From contig JAAVHK010000151.1 in assembly GCA_014799765.1 (NCBI GenBank), forward strand, positions 1 through 25,684: 25,684 bases of DNA. The letters run 5' to 3'. The stretch comes from Ruminococcus sp. Its GTDB lineage: Bacteria; Bacillota; Clostridia; Oscillospirales; Ruminococcaceae. The notes below the pieces were generated by a model, which saw nothing but the letters and a program-made list of their open reading frames with translations, had not been told where the DNA came from and searched no databases. This document shows positions 15,900 through 23,712 of the stretch, in pieces (position 1 is the first letter of the stretch; each line of letters begins with the position of its first letter). Position numbers and translations under genes: made by a program.

Positions 15900-16856
15900 T
15901 TATGCGTTGGCACGTCCGAGGAACGCAGCACCGATAATACCGGCATCGTTGCCGAGTTTAGCTATTACTATTTCAGTATTCTTTTCGGAATCACGTGTGA
16001 AAACTTCCTGTTTAACGAGTTCCTTGACCGGAAGAAGAAGCGGGTCACCCTCATTGCAGACACCACCACCGATACAGAGTATATCCGGCTGGAAAATGTT
16101 AATAGTATTGGTTATTCCGGCAGCGAGATACTTTATATACTTATCAACGACTACTTTCGCCGGATTGTCTCCTGCTCTCATAGCGTCGAAAGATGTACGG
16201 GCTGTAACTTTACCTTTTTCCTCAGCCATTTTGTTCATGATACTGTCCGGACATTCAGCCATAGCTTCTTTTGTCATTCTGATGAGACCTGTTGCGGACG
16301 AATAAGCCTCAAAACAGCCCTTTCTACCGCATGAACATTGTGCACCGTCAACCTGTACAACAGTATGACCTATTTCAGCACCGGCGAAATTTGAACCGGA
16401 ATAAATTTTACCGTCAATGATTATTCCGCCACCTACGCCAGTACCCAGTGTGATACAAACGGCATTTTCAGCACCTTTTGCAGCACCGGCAACGTATTCA
16501 CCATATGCGGCTGCATTGGCATCATTTTCAATGAAAACAGGTTTGTCAATGGTTTCCTGAATGTACTGTACCATAGGAACATTCTTGAAACCGAGATTGC
16601 TTGCACGTTCTATAATACCGGTCTTGCTGTTTGCGATACCTGGTGTACCGATTCCAACCCACTCGATATCGTCAATAGTGAGTTTAGCATTTTTTACAGC
16701 CTGTAAAGCCATTTTAGCCATATCGTCAGCGATTTCCTTTGAGGGTCTCGGACAATTAGTCTTTGTACTTGCCTTTGCAATGATGTTGTATTCCTCGTCA
16801 ACGACACCGGCGACTATATTAGTACCGCCGAGGTCAATACCGATGTAGTATTTCAT
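15900..16856 (-). CDS. ROK family sugar kinase, probably glucokinase
   Basis: 318 residues from the ATG at 16856. A GTG four codons upstream overlaps the GGAG ribosome site and is unlikely to be the start. Features in order: the phosphate-binding YIGIDLGGTNIVAGVVD near the N-terminus, IENDANAAAYGE with the catalytic Asp, ITLGTGVGGGII, the ExGH motif (EIGHTVV), and the ROK zinc-binding segment CSCGRKGCFEAYSS. The length and motifs suit Firmicutes glucokinases, which phosphorylate glucose with ATP. Having no helix-turn-helix domain it is an enzyme rather than a ROK repressor. Other hexoses or N-acetyl sugars are possible. It is last in its operon. Confidence 0.9.
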   Translation of the reverse strand: MKYYIGIDLGGTNIVAGVVDEEYNIIAKASTKTNCPRPSKEIADDMAKMALQAVKNAKLTIDDIEWVGIGTPGIANSKTGIIERASNLGFKNVPMVQYIQETIDKPVFIENDANAAAYGEYVAGAAKGAENAVCITLGTGVGGGIIIDGKIYSGSNFAGAEIGHTVVQVDGAQCSCGRKGCFEAYSSATGLIRMTKEAMAECPDSIMNKMAEEKGKVTARTSFDAMRAGDNPAKVVVDKYIKYLAAGITNTINIFQPDILCIGGGVCNEGDPLLLPVKELVKQEVFTRDSEKNTEIVIAKLGNDAGIIGAAFLGRANA

Positions 16857-16883
16857 AATAAAATACACTCCTTTTGATTATTT

Positions 16884-17405
16884 TCAGTGTTTTTTCAGAA
16901 CAGGAATACGTTTTATAATGCACTCATAGAGTATTACCGAAAAAGTACCGCCTGCGATACCCTGTACAACAAATTCCGGAAGTGCCGTCATTGCAGAGTA
17001 TACCGAATTATACATGAATCCGGTGAAAATATCGTAACCGGTTATCATGATTAATTCCGAAACAACAGCCGATATTATTCTTGCGGTCAGCGGACTGAAT
17101 TTTCCTGAACAGAATTTATATACTCCGTAACAACAGAAAGCCATAAAAAATTTTATAACAAGCGTTGCCGGTGCGTATATGTAGCAACCTGATATTATAT
17201 CCGCTAAAAGTGAGCCGATACCGCCTGCTATACCGCCATAAAGTCCGCCGGTAATCCACGCCGACATATTAACCATTGTATCGCCGAGATTTATATAACC
17301 TTTCGTTGCGGTAGGTATACGTATTGCAATGGTTGCAACTGTAGTCAGTGCTGTAAGCATACCTGTAAGTGCAAGTAAACGTATTTTTTTATTATCTGAT
17401 TTCAT
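16884..17405 (-). CDS. ECF transporter S component (substrate-binding membrane subunit)
   Basis: A 173-residue integral membrane protein with about six helices. The segment IRIPTATKGYINLGDTMVNM followed by a glycine-rich helix (GGLYGGIAGGIGSLLADI) is typical of ECF-type S components (PF12822-like). These bind a vitamin or similar small molecule and share a common energising module (two ATPases and a T protein), not encoded here. The substrate cannot be named from this sequence; there is no riboswitch ahead of it to help. An AAGGAAG site precedes the ATG. It lies 27 bases upstream of the ROK kinase gene in the same operon. Confidence 0.85.
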   Translation of the reverse strand: MKSDNKKIRLLALTGMLTALTTVATIAIRIPTATKGYINLGDTMVNMSAWITGGLYGGIAGGIGSLLADIISGCYIYAPATLVIKFFMAFCCYGVYKFCSGKFSPLTARIISAVVSELIMITGYDIFTGFMYNSVYSAMTALPEFVVQGIAGGTFSVILYECIIKRIPVLKKH

Positions 17406-17446
17406 AGGTTATCTTCCTTGTATGTTAAAATTCACGGAAAATATTA

Positions 17447-17929
17447 TCATCTTCTTGTAAAAATTTCCCTGACATACTGAATATCATCATTCACCGAACC
17501 AGACGAAAAACCGAAATTCAGATGTCCGGTATCGGTCATTTTACCGATAAAAGCCATATCTCCCATACTTTTTTCAACGGTATACATTGAACATGATGTA
17601 GCTATATTGTCTTCCATATGACAGGCAAAAATATAGGCGGTACAGTATATATCCGAACCTTCATGTTCTTCGGGCAGGGATATATGTACTATCTTTAAAT
17701 TATTACTGAAATCCTTTTCAGTAAAAACAAACTGGTCTTCAGTGAAATGTTTCGGATTATCCTTAAAAAATGTCGAATTGCCACACTCATCATAAAATGA
17801 ATTGAAAATAGTACAGATTATACTTCCACGGCTTACAATAATAAGGTTTATAAATTCAATACCTTTATTTTCCGTCATTAACGGCATAAGCCGGAAATCA
17901 AGTTCATAACGTACATTGTTTTTTTCCAT
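17447..17929 (-). CDS. Unknown 160-residue protein
   Basis: Starts at the ATG at 17929, with AAGGAGGGG upstream; an in-frame TTG two codons earlier is too close to that site. There is no signal peptide or membrane helix, so it is probably cytoplasmic. It looks like a mixed alpha/beta fold with several strand-like stretches (INLIIVSRGSIICTIFNSF, LKIVHISLP, IYCTAYIFACHM). It has six cysteines and no motif I recognise. It lies between the GH25 muramidase and the ECF S component, in the same direction and with short gaps. Codon use is like its neighbours. Function unknown. Confidence 0.75.
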   Translation of the reverse strand: MEKNNVRYELDFRLMPLMTENKGIEFINLIIVSRGSIICTIFNSFYDECGNSTFFKDNPKHFTEDQFVFTEKDFSNNLKIVHISLPEEHEGSDIYCTAYIFACHMEDNIATSCSMYTVEKSMGDMAFIGKMTDTGHLNFGFSSGSVNDDIQYVREIFTRR

Positions 17930-17959
17930 AGACAAACCCCTCCTTAAAGCAATTTTATT

Positions 17960-18676
17960 TTACGGAAATTCCGACAAAAACTGTTCAACAGTACCGTTGT
18001 ATACATTGAGGTCAATATATTTTTCCTCACCGGAATAGCCGTAAAGTTCGCCTTTGTCGCAGTATTGCCAGAATTTCCAGTCCATAAGGTCAGGTTCAAT
18101 GTTTACGCTTCTGATCCATAAGGGATAGTCACTGAAATTTTCCCTCACGTACCGGAGATATACCGGAAACGTTGCATAGATAATAGGTTTCACGCCATAG
18201 TATTCTTCAAGGTTTTCAAGAAGCGGACGGAGTATTTTTTCTGCCTCTTTTCTGTCGGGTTTGTTTGATTGCTTGTCGGCATAATATTCAATGTCAATGA
18301 CCGGCGGTATGTCGATTTCTTCCCTGCCGACCACTGAAATATAATTTTCCGCCTGAGTTTCGCCGGAGCTGTCAAAACTGAAAAAGTGATAGGCAGATTT
18401 TTTTATACCTGTTTCTGCTATTTTTTCGAGATTACGCCGTGCAGATTCGTCAACATGACTGCTTCCTTCAGTAGCCTTTATGAACGCAAATGAAATATCC
18501 TGTTCTTCGAGTTTATGCCAGTCAATAAGACCCTGATAGTTTGAGACATCTACACCCCATACCTGATATTTTGAGCGGTTAAGCTCCACCGACGAAAAAT
18601 AACAGCTGGCTGATATTGTCGCCACTGTCATGAACGCCCCTAAAAAAGTCATGATTATTTTTCTTGATTCGGGCAT
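17960..18676 (-). CDS. Membrane-anchored GH25 muramidase (lysozyme)
   Basis: 238 residues. An N-terminal hydrophobic segment (about 8-25) acts as signal or anchor; Cys25 lies at its end but the preceding SAS is not a standard lipobox. The GH25 barrel follows: WGVDVSNYQG (40-49) with Asp43, FAFIKATEGSS (63-73), YHFFSF (96-101), PPVIDIEYY (124-132) with the catalytic Asp128/Glu130 pair, IIYATF, and WQYCDKGELYGYSG. These enzymes cut the MurNAc-GlcNAc bond of peptidoglycan. Having no wall-binding repeats, it probably works close to the membrane. GGAGG lies 14 bases from the ATG, rather far, but an in-frame stop upstream excludes an earlier start. It is the first gene of the operon. Confidence 0.92.
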   Translation of the reverse strand: MPESRKIIMTFLGAFMTVATISASCYFSSVELNRSKYQVWGVDVSNYQGLIDWHKLEEQDISFAFIKATEGSSHVDESARRNLEKIAETGIKKSAYHFFSFDSSGETQAENYISVVGREEIDIPPVIDIEYYADKQSNKPDRKEAEKILRPLLENLEEYYGVKPIIYATFPVYLRYVRENFSDYPLWIRSVNIEPDLMDWKFWQYCDKGELYGYSGEEKYIDLNVYNGTVEQFLSEFP

Positions 18677-18699
18677 TACTGAATACTATTCCTCCCGTT

Positions 18700-18713
18700 A
18701 CGGAATATTCCGT
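18700..18713. promoter_or_regulatory. 14-bp perfect palindrome in the GH25 operon leader (possible operator)
   Basis: ACGGAATATTCCGT is its own reverse complement. It lies about 20 bases after the predicted transcription start and about 24 bases before the muramidase ATG, a usual place for a repressor site. Having no unpaired loop, it is a poor RNA hairpin and a better protein-binding site. No cognate regulator is identified. Confidence 0.4.
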
Positions 18714-18738
18714 TTATTTGAATTTAACATACACTTAT

Positions 18739-18767
18739 ATAATACCCTATTTCCGAAAAATAGTCAA
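18739..18767 (-). promoter_or_regulatory. Sigma-A promoter of the GH25/ECF-S/ROK operon
   Basis: On the minus strand: TTGACT (18762-18767), a 17-base spacer, TATTAT (18739-18744), one mismatch to consensus in each box. The start is predicted near 18732, with a leader of about 55 bases. The -35 box is bracketed by two copies of TTCCGAAAAA (18751-18760 and 18773-18782), 22 bases apart. The rest of the 18677-18985 gap is AT-rich; apart from a palindrome AAAGATATATCTTT (18802-18815) I see nothing in it. Confidence 0.8.
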
Positions 18768-18985
18768 TACTTTTCCGAAAAAATTCAGACCGTTATTTTT
18801 TAAAGATATATCTTTTAATAAAAATTTCCCGTGTGAGTACATTATATCATAACCGGATAAATTTTCAAGTACCAGTTTCATATTATTTTTCTATACCAGT
18901 TTTTAATATCTGCAATTATATAACAGAATGTAATTTCTGCAACAAAAAATTTACAATTTGAACATACAGTATTAATCCTGTTTCA

Positions 18986-19014
18986 TTGACAAAACCCATA
19001 ATTTACTGTAAAAT
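18986..19014 (+). promoter_or_regulatory. Sigma-A promoter of the diguanylate cyclase gene
   Basis: TTGACA (18986-18991), a 17-base spacer, TAAAAT (19009-19014): one mismatch in total. The start is predicted near 19021, giving a leader of about 30 bases that holds the GGGAG ribosome site before the ATG at 19050. It diverges from the GH25 operon promoter about 220 bases away. Confidence 0.83.
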
Positions 19015-19049
19015 GGTAATATCTCAAATAATACAGGGAGTTATACAGA

Positions 19050-20335
19050 ATGTCAAAATCTATTCAGAAAAAGATTACAACTTCACTGATAATAACAGCA
19101 GTTCTATTAATAATACTCAGCTTTTTTTTATCTGTTTTATGTATAAACCTTATAAGCCGGAAATATCAGCGAGGTATGGCGGATTCTGCCGTATTTTTCG
19201 CCGAAACCGTTATAAATGCCGATGATGCCAAAGATTTCCTCAACACACATACAGCAACAAGCCGTTATAAATCCGTACGGGAAAAACTTACCGGATATCA
19301 GAAAAAAATCACAACGCTATTGAAAGTATATCGCTTATAAATTTCAGCAATTCCGCCGGAAACTATATATATAATACTTCCGGAAAAGAACTCGGAAGCC
19401 GTCTTGAATACGACGATTATATAAGCTCCGTGAAAACTGACCTCATAAATTGTAGAAATTCATGGTCAGTGTACCATAATAATGTACTAATGGTCTTCCA
19501 ACCGCTCCGGACTGTAGAGGACAAAAGTGCAGGTTATATAATAGTCAAAGTTAAAAAACCTTTCACCAGAAAATATATACTCAAAATTACCGTTGCATAC
19601 CTGATAATTCTGATTATAAGTGCAGGTCTTGTAGTTTTTTTCAATATCTACATGAAAAAACAGCTTTTCAATCCTATTAACGTATTTATCGAGACTACAA
19701 GAAATTTCACCGGTGAGAATCACAGAAAAATAACAGATAATCCGGATATTTTCGCCGAAAACCGTGACGACGAAATAGGTCAGCTTGGTAGCGGACTTAA
19801 AAAAATGCTCCTTAATATAAACAGTAATGCTGAAAATCTTTCCAAAGCGGTATACGACGCAAATCACGACGGCATGACACAGACCCTCAACAAGCGGTGT
19901 TATCAGAACATGATACCGGTATTCCGGAAATGTTCTTCAATATGCGTTATATATTTTGACGTCAACAACCTTAAACTCATGAATGATACTATGGGACATG
20001 AACAGGGCGATACGGTCATAAAACGTGCCTCCGAGTATATAAAGAAACTGACCGGTCAGAAAGATTACTGTTTCCGTATGGGCGGAGACGAGTTTTTAAT
20101 GGTAATGACAGAATGTACTTTCCGTGAAATTGACGAACTCATTGAAAAACTAAACAACGATTCACCTTATATACTCAATCCAGACAGCAAAGACCCTGTA
20201 AAATGTGCATTGTCATTCGGATATGCCTACGCAAAAAGCGAATATTCATATAACGAACTTCTCACTGAAGCAGAAGAAAATATGTACACAAAGAAAACTG
20301 AACTTAAAAAGCTTCTGAATATGCCGGAACGCTGA
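19050..20335 (+). pseudogene. Membrane GGDEF diguanylate cyclase, frameshifted at a poly-A run
   Basis: The ATG frame ends at 19340, but coding sense continues in another frame to 20335. The switch falls at a run of seven A (19302-19308); one more A would restore a single protein of about 428 residues. Order: helix 1 (about 10-34), an extracellular sensor of about 135 residues, helix 2 (YLIILIISAGLVVFF, about 180-195), a HAMP-like linker, then the GGDEF domain with FDVNNLKLMNDTMGHEQGD and RMGGDEFLMV. The GGDEF motif is intact, so the restored enzyme should make cyclic di-GMP. At the usual inhibitory-site position the sequence is GQKD rather than RxxD, so product inhibition may be lost. The break may be a sequencing error, phase variation or decay; the sensor binds an unknown signal. 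Confidence 0.85.
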
Positions 20336-20350
20336 CGGAGGTAATATATT

Positions 20351-20746
20351 TTGAAAAAATAAAACATAATCCGGAAAAATCATTAGTTTCAGATATTAAA
20401 CTGAATACAAAATCTGATATAATAAATATAGTATCAATCTGTCTGAGCAGTCAGCCGAGCGAATTTTATAAAAACTGTCTGGAAGATGTAAAAAAATGTT
20501 TCGACGCATACGGTGTACAGACCTATGTGGAGTTACGTTCCGGAAGAAAATTCAGAATCCGGCAAGGTATCGAAAGAAATAGACCGTCTTAAACATAAAT
20601 ATCTGCCACATATAGTAATGACGGACGATTTTGACACCTTATGGAATGAGTATCAGGAGGAGTACGGAAAAATCAATACAAAAGCCTATTTAGATGACCT
20701 CACAAAAGAAGTACTCCGCCGTCAAGCCCTCACCGAACACAATTAA
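20351..20746 (+). pseudogene. Remnant of a small gene broken at least twice
   Basis: GGAGG at 20337-20341 stands 9 bases before TTG AAA AAA, which stops at once. One extra A in the six-A run (20354-20359) opens a frame with protein-like sequence (KIKHNPEKSLVSDIKLN, then DIINIVSICLSSQPSEFYKN) to about 20520. Good coding sense then lies in another frame, from about 20513 to 20746, ending VMTDDFDTLWNEYQEEYGKI and a charged helix. The C-terminal part resembles the last helices of ABC-transporter solute-binding proteins, but weakly. The next gene follows 11 bases later with its own AAGGAG. The second part alone could be a 77-residue GTG-start protein, but it lacks a ribosome site. Function unknown. 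Confidence 0.5.
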
Positions 20747-20757
20747 GGAGTTTTTTT

Positions 20758-21729
20758 ATGAAAAAATTTGAAAAGCCCAGTAAGTCCGAAGTAATAACGG
20801 CAGTTTTTCTGATACTTTATGTATCTGCCGGTATGGTAACAAGTGTTGTATCTGATTCAATGTTAGATACTATGACAGGTGCGGACGGTCTCAGAAATAT
20901 AAATATCTCGATTATCCTGAAACTAATAACCGGAATTATTTTGGCATTACCATTATTTGCAGGCGGAATATATAGTTTTATCAAATATCGTAAATCGGTG
21001 AGCAGGTTTGCAAATATCGGGATAATGTTTATTGTTGTTACAGTATCGGCTATGTTTTTTCTTATGGGAACTGACAGCCGTCTTGACGAACAGCATTATA
21101 TAAGAAAAGAATTCGGCAATCTGACAGATTTCAGTATATTATCTGATAATATATCCGACTTAAAAAATGACGATTATGAAACATATACAATAAATAATTG
21201 TTATATCAGTTCGCATCAACACAGTACCTCTGGTGGCAGAAAAGTATATCATTATTATAATTATACCGCTACTTTTTACGACGGCAAAAAACAGATAGTC
21301 AAGGCACAGATAGGCAGAGATGACTATGACTATTTTAAAAATCTGCCATACGGCTTCGATACGGAAATAACGGTCTATAAGAAATCGGGTTTTTTACGGA
21401 GCGTTAAACCGTCAGTTGATTTCGACAAAACGACAAGTTACGAACATTTTTTTACTATATCTATTTCCGGTGACCAGATTGTATATGAAAAAAATGTCGA
21501 TATGGAGTTTAAAAATATACAGTGGAGCGGATTTAAGAAAAATATGCATTTTGACGTAAAAAATTCACTTTTTGGTATCGGGATTTCCGAAGAAAGACCC
21601 TCGCTTGATGCTGATTTCATAGGCTTGATATGTGATGAGGTCTGCATATACAGTACAGTCGACAGACAATACAGGCGTTTAAGTAACGTACTTAACGAAA
21701 ACGATTTAAATAAAAACTCCGGTACGTAA
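20758..21729 (+). CDS. Membrane protein of unknown function
   Basis: 323 residues, ATG preceded by AAGGAG. Three hydrophobic helices come first: about 11-33, 49-73 and 82-103. The C-terminal two thirds is soluble, rich in Tyr, Asp and Lys, with a His/Tyr cluster (HQHS, then KVYHYYNYTATFYDG, about 152-175) and alternating strand-like segments that suggest a beta-rich domain. I recognise no family. The stop codon lies in the loop of the shared terminator hairpin. It is intact, unlike the genes just upstream, and may be cotranscribed with them. It converges on gpsA. Confidence 0.78.
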   Translation: MKKFEKPSKSEVITAVFLILYVSAGMVTSVVSDSMLDTMTGADGLRNINISIILKLITGIILALPLFAGGIYSFIKYRKSVSRFANIGIMFIVVTVSAMFFLMGTDSRLDEQHYIRKEFGNLTDFSILSDNISDLKNDDYETYTINNCYISSHQHSTSGGRKVYHYYNYTATFYDGKKQIVKAQIGRDDYDYFKNLPYGFDTEITVYKKSGFLRSVKPSVDFDKTTSYEHFFTISISGDQIVYEKNVDMEFKNIQWSGFKKNMHFDVKNSLFGIGISEERPSLDADFIGLICDEVCIYSTVDRQYRRLSNVLNENDLNKNSGT

Positions 21730-21740
21730 TGCACCGGAGT
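21716..21740 (-). terminator. Shared hairpin terminator between gpsA and the convergent membrane-protein gene
   Basis: ACTCCGGT (21716-21723) and ACCGGAGT (21733-21740) form a perfect 8-base stem with a 9-base loop. For gpsA on the minus strand it is followed by TTTT-A-TTT, a fair U-tract, and lies just past the gpsA stop. On the plus strand it overlaps the end of the membrane-protein gene and is followed by AATAAATTATT, a weaker tract. It probably acts in both directions. Confidence 0.8.
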
Positions 21741-21746
21741 AATAAA

Positions 21747-22739
21747 TTATTCTATTTCCGACTTCAATTCACGTCTGAACATTTTTTCAGCGGTAGTTTT
21801 AGCACCGCAACCGTTATATATTACATCGTTCATACCCTCTACGATAGGCATTTCAACACCATATTTTTCGGCAAGTTGCATTACAGGTTTGATAGCGTTT
21901 ATACCCTCTACTACCATTCCTACTTTTTTTACTGCTTCTCCTACAGTCATACCCTGTCCGATATAGTAACCTGCTCTGTTGTTTCTGCTGTGGGTACTGG
22001 AGGCGGTAACAATAAGGTCACCTATTCCGGCGAGTCCGTAAAAAGTTTCCGGCATACAACCCATTGCAGTACCTAACCGCTTCATTTCCGCACAACCTCT
22101 CGTTATGAGTGCAGAACGTATATTATCACCGTATCCGAGACCCGCAGACACTCCGGAAGCCATAGCGATTATATTCTTTATACAACCACATAATTCAACG
22201 CCGAGTGTATCCGGATTGGTGTAAACTCTCATAGTATCGTTCGTGAAGATTTTCTGTACTGTTTCGGCATTTTCTATATTTTCGGAAGCTGATACTATAG
22301 TAGTAAGCATACCTTTTATGACTTCTTCGGCATGGGTAGGACCTGTAAGAGCTACTATATTAGTACACTTATCGCCGAGGACGTCTTTTATTACTTCGGT
22401 CATAGTCAGACAGGTATCTTTTTCGAGACCTTTAGCAACGTCTATAATAATTTTGGTATTGTCGACGTATTCGTGAATAGTTCCGGCAGTACTACGGACA
22501 TATACGGACGGTACAGCCATTACTATATATTCGCTTCTGCAAGCTACTGAAATATCTTTCGTAAAGCGGATATTATCGGATAATCTGACGTCTTTCAGAT
22601 TAGGATGTACATACGTCGCATTAAGATTATCTATTTCGGATTCTATCGCAGACCATACTGTGACATTGCAATATGATGACATCATTTGTGCTATAGCCGT
22701 TCCCCACGTACCCGCACCAAGTATTGATATATTATTCAT
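21747..22739 (-). CDS. gpsA: Glycerol-3-phosphate dehydrogenase [NAD(P)+]
   Basis: 330 residues, the normal GpsA length. The N-terminal Rossmann fold opens with ISILGAGTWGTAIAQMM (residues 4-20). Further motifs are VMAVPSVYVR, VDVAKGLE-like IIDVAKGLEKDT, LTGPTHAEEV, and the catalytic-lysine segment LCGCIKNIIAMASGVSAGLG, then RNNRAG and a C-terminal PIVEGMNDVIYNG. It reduces dihydroxyacetone phosphate to sn-glycerol 3-phosphate for membrane phospholipids, and in this organism perhaps also for the CDP-glycerol used by the surface glycan. A TGGAG site precedes the ATG. It stands alone with its own promoter and terminator; the often-linked plsY and der genes are absent. Confidence 0.95.
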   Translation of the reverse strand: MNNISILGAGTWGTAIAQMMSSYCNVTVWSAIESEIDNLNATYVHPNLKDVRLSDNIRFTKDISVACRSEYIVMAVPSVYVRSTAGTIHEYVDNTKIIIDVAKGLEKDTCLTMTEVIKDVLGDKCTNIVALTGPTHAEEVIKGMLTTIVSASENIENAETVQKIFTNDTMRVYTNPDTLGVELCGCIKNIIAMASGVSAGLGYGDNIRSALITRGCAEMKRLGTAMGCMPETFYGLAGIGDLIVTASSTHSRNNRAGYYIGQGMTVGEAVKKVGMVVEGINAIKPVMQLAEKYGVEMPIVEGMNDVIYNGCGAKTTAEKMFRRELKSEIE

Positions 22740-22772
22740 AATTTTCTCCAGTAAATTTTTATAATATAATAT

Positions 22773-22801
22773 AGTATAACATACAAAACGGATATTGTCA
22801 A
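22773..22801 (-). promoter_or_regulatory. Sigma-A promoter of gpsA
   Basis: On the minus strand: TTGACA (22796-22801), a 17-base spacer, TATACT (22773-22778). The start is predicted near 22766, giving a short leader of about 25 bases with the GGAG site. This fits a constitutive housekeeping gene. Confidence 0.83.
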
Positions 22802-22939
22802 TTAAAAATTTGTAAGTTTCCTATATAATTTCATTAATTCCGCCACAAAAATCATAGCATAATTATCCGGAAAAAATCAATACAGAAATAAAAATTCCTG
22901 ATATATTTATAATCATAGTATTATGTAACGGCATTTTTC

Positions 22940-22968
22940 TTGACATTTTCTGTAAAATATGCTAAAAT
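22940..22968 (+). promoter_or_regulatory. Sigma-A promoter of the small membrane protein/FHA-ABC operon
   Basis: TTGACA (22940-22945), a 17-base spacer, TAAAAT (22963-22968). It diverges from the gpsA promoter. The start is predicted near 22975, leaving a very AT-rich leader of about 260 bases without a gene. The leader contains one weak hairpin (ATTGATT/AATCAAT, about 22987-23016); I see no known riboswitch or other motif in it. The part between the two promoters (22802-22939) also shows nothing. Confidence 0.8.
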
Positions 22969-23234
22969 TCAATTGTAGTTATGTAATTGATTTTAAATTA
23001 TTATATAGAATCAATATATAATATTATTTTCAGAAATATGAGATTATGTATTTTCTAATTATGAAAGTTTAACTTCTGTTACTATTCCATATCGTTTTAA
23101 AAGTAGAATAAAAAAATATTTCCTGATTGTTCTGAACTTTCTGTCTCTTATATAAATAAACCTGAAACACTCAAAGACAAATTCAAAAATTTTATTAACA
23201 ACTTATAATAGATTACTGAAAGGAGGTGTATATT

Positions 23235-23699
23235 ATGAAAACAAAAAAATCTGCGATAATAATTGTTGTCATCGCCGTGATAGTTCTTGTTGCGGGAGCG
23301 GTATTCGGCTTCACGTATTATAAGCACCATAGTCAGAGACAGCCGGAAGATACATTCAATACTTTTATCTACGCCCTGAACGACAATAATGTTGAAGATA
23401 TGCTTGATTGTATCGAACCTACCGAAGCTGAACTTATTCAGCTTGCACTGGATAAAATCGACGAGGTTACAGACAGTAAACTTATTGCCACGCTGGTGAA
23501 GTATCTGCCGTTTCTTGCGGATTTTACTGAATTTGATATACTGCCGGAACTGCATCCGGATATAATTTCAGCGGATACAGATACGAAAAATTCAACATTG
23601 AAGATTAAACTTGACGGTAAAGAAGAAAAACTTTACTATAACGTATACATGATTAAACTTGACGATAAATGGTATATTCAGTATGCGTGGAAAGCATAA
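23235..23699 (+). CDS. Small single-pass membrane protein of unknown function
   Basis: 154 residues from the ATG at 23235, with an excellent AAAGGAGGTG site; a GTG three codons upstream overlaps that site and is not used. One N-terminal helix (IIIVVIAVIVLVAGAVFGF, about 6-26) has a short Lys-rich cytoplasmic start, so the rest is outside. The outer part starts with EDTFNTFIYALNDNNVEDML and ends with strand-like segments and DDKWYIQYAW, a layout like NTF2-like/DUF4878-type lipoproteins, though there is no lipobox. The resemblance is structural guesswork. It is first in the operon with the FHA-ABC ATPase, 13 bases upstream of it, so it may be an accessory of that transporter. Confidence 0.82.
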   Translation: MKTKKSAIIIVVIAVIVLVAGAVFGFTYYKHHSQRQPEDTFNTFIYALNDNNVEDMLDCIEPTEAELIQLALDKIDEVTDSKLIATLVKYLPFLADFTEFDILPELHPDIISADTDTKNSTLKIKLDGKEEKLYYNVYMIKLDDKWYIQYAWKA

Positions 23700-23712
23700 A
23701 GAGGTATAAAAT

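Noticed and set aside
15771..16334. Plus-strand open frame of 187 codons beginning at the parS region
   Set aside because: It runs through the ROK kinase terminator and antisense to the kinase; the sequence is Cys/Ser/Phe-rich and lacks domain features.
18664..18852. 62-codon plus-strand open frame across the GH25 promoter
   Set aside because: It has no ribosome site and overlaps a strong promoter and the start of the muramidase gene on the other strand.
23148..23555. 135-codon minus-strand open frame over the small membrane protein gene
   Set aside because: The opposite strand has an excellent ribosome site, a transmembrane helix and a plausible promoter; the minus frame has none of these.
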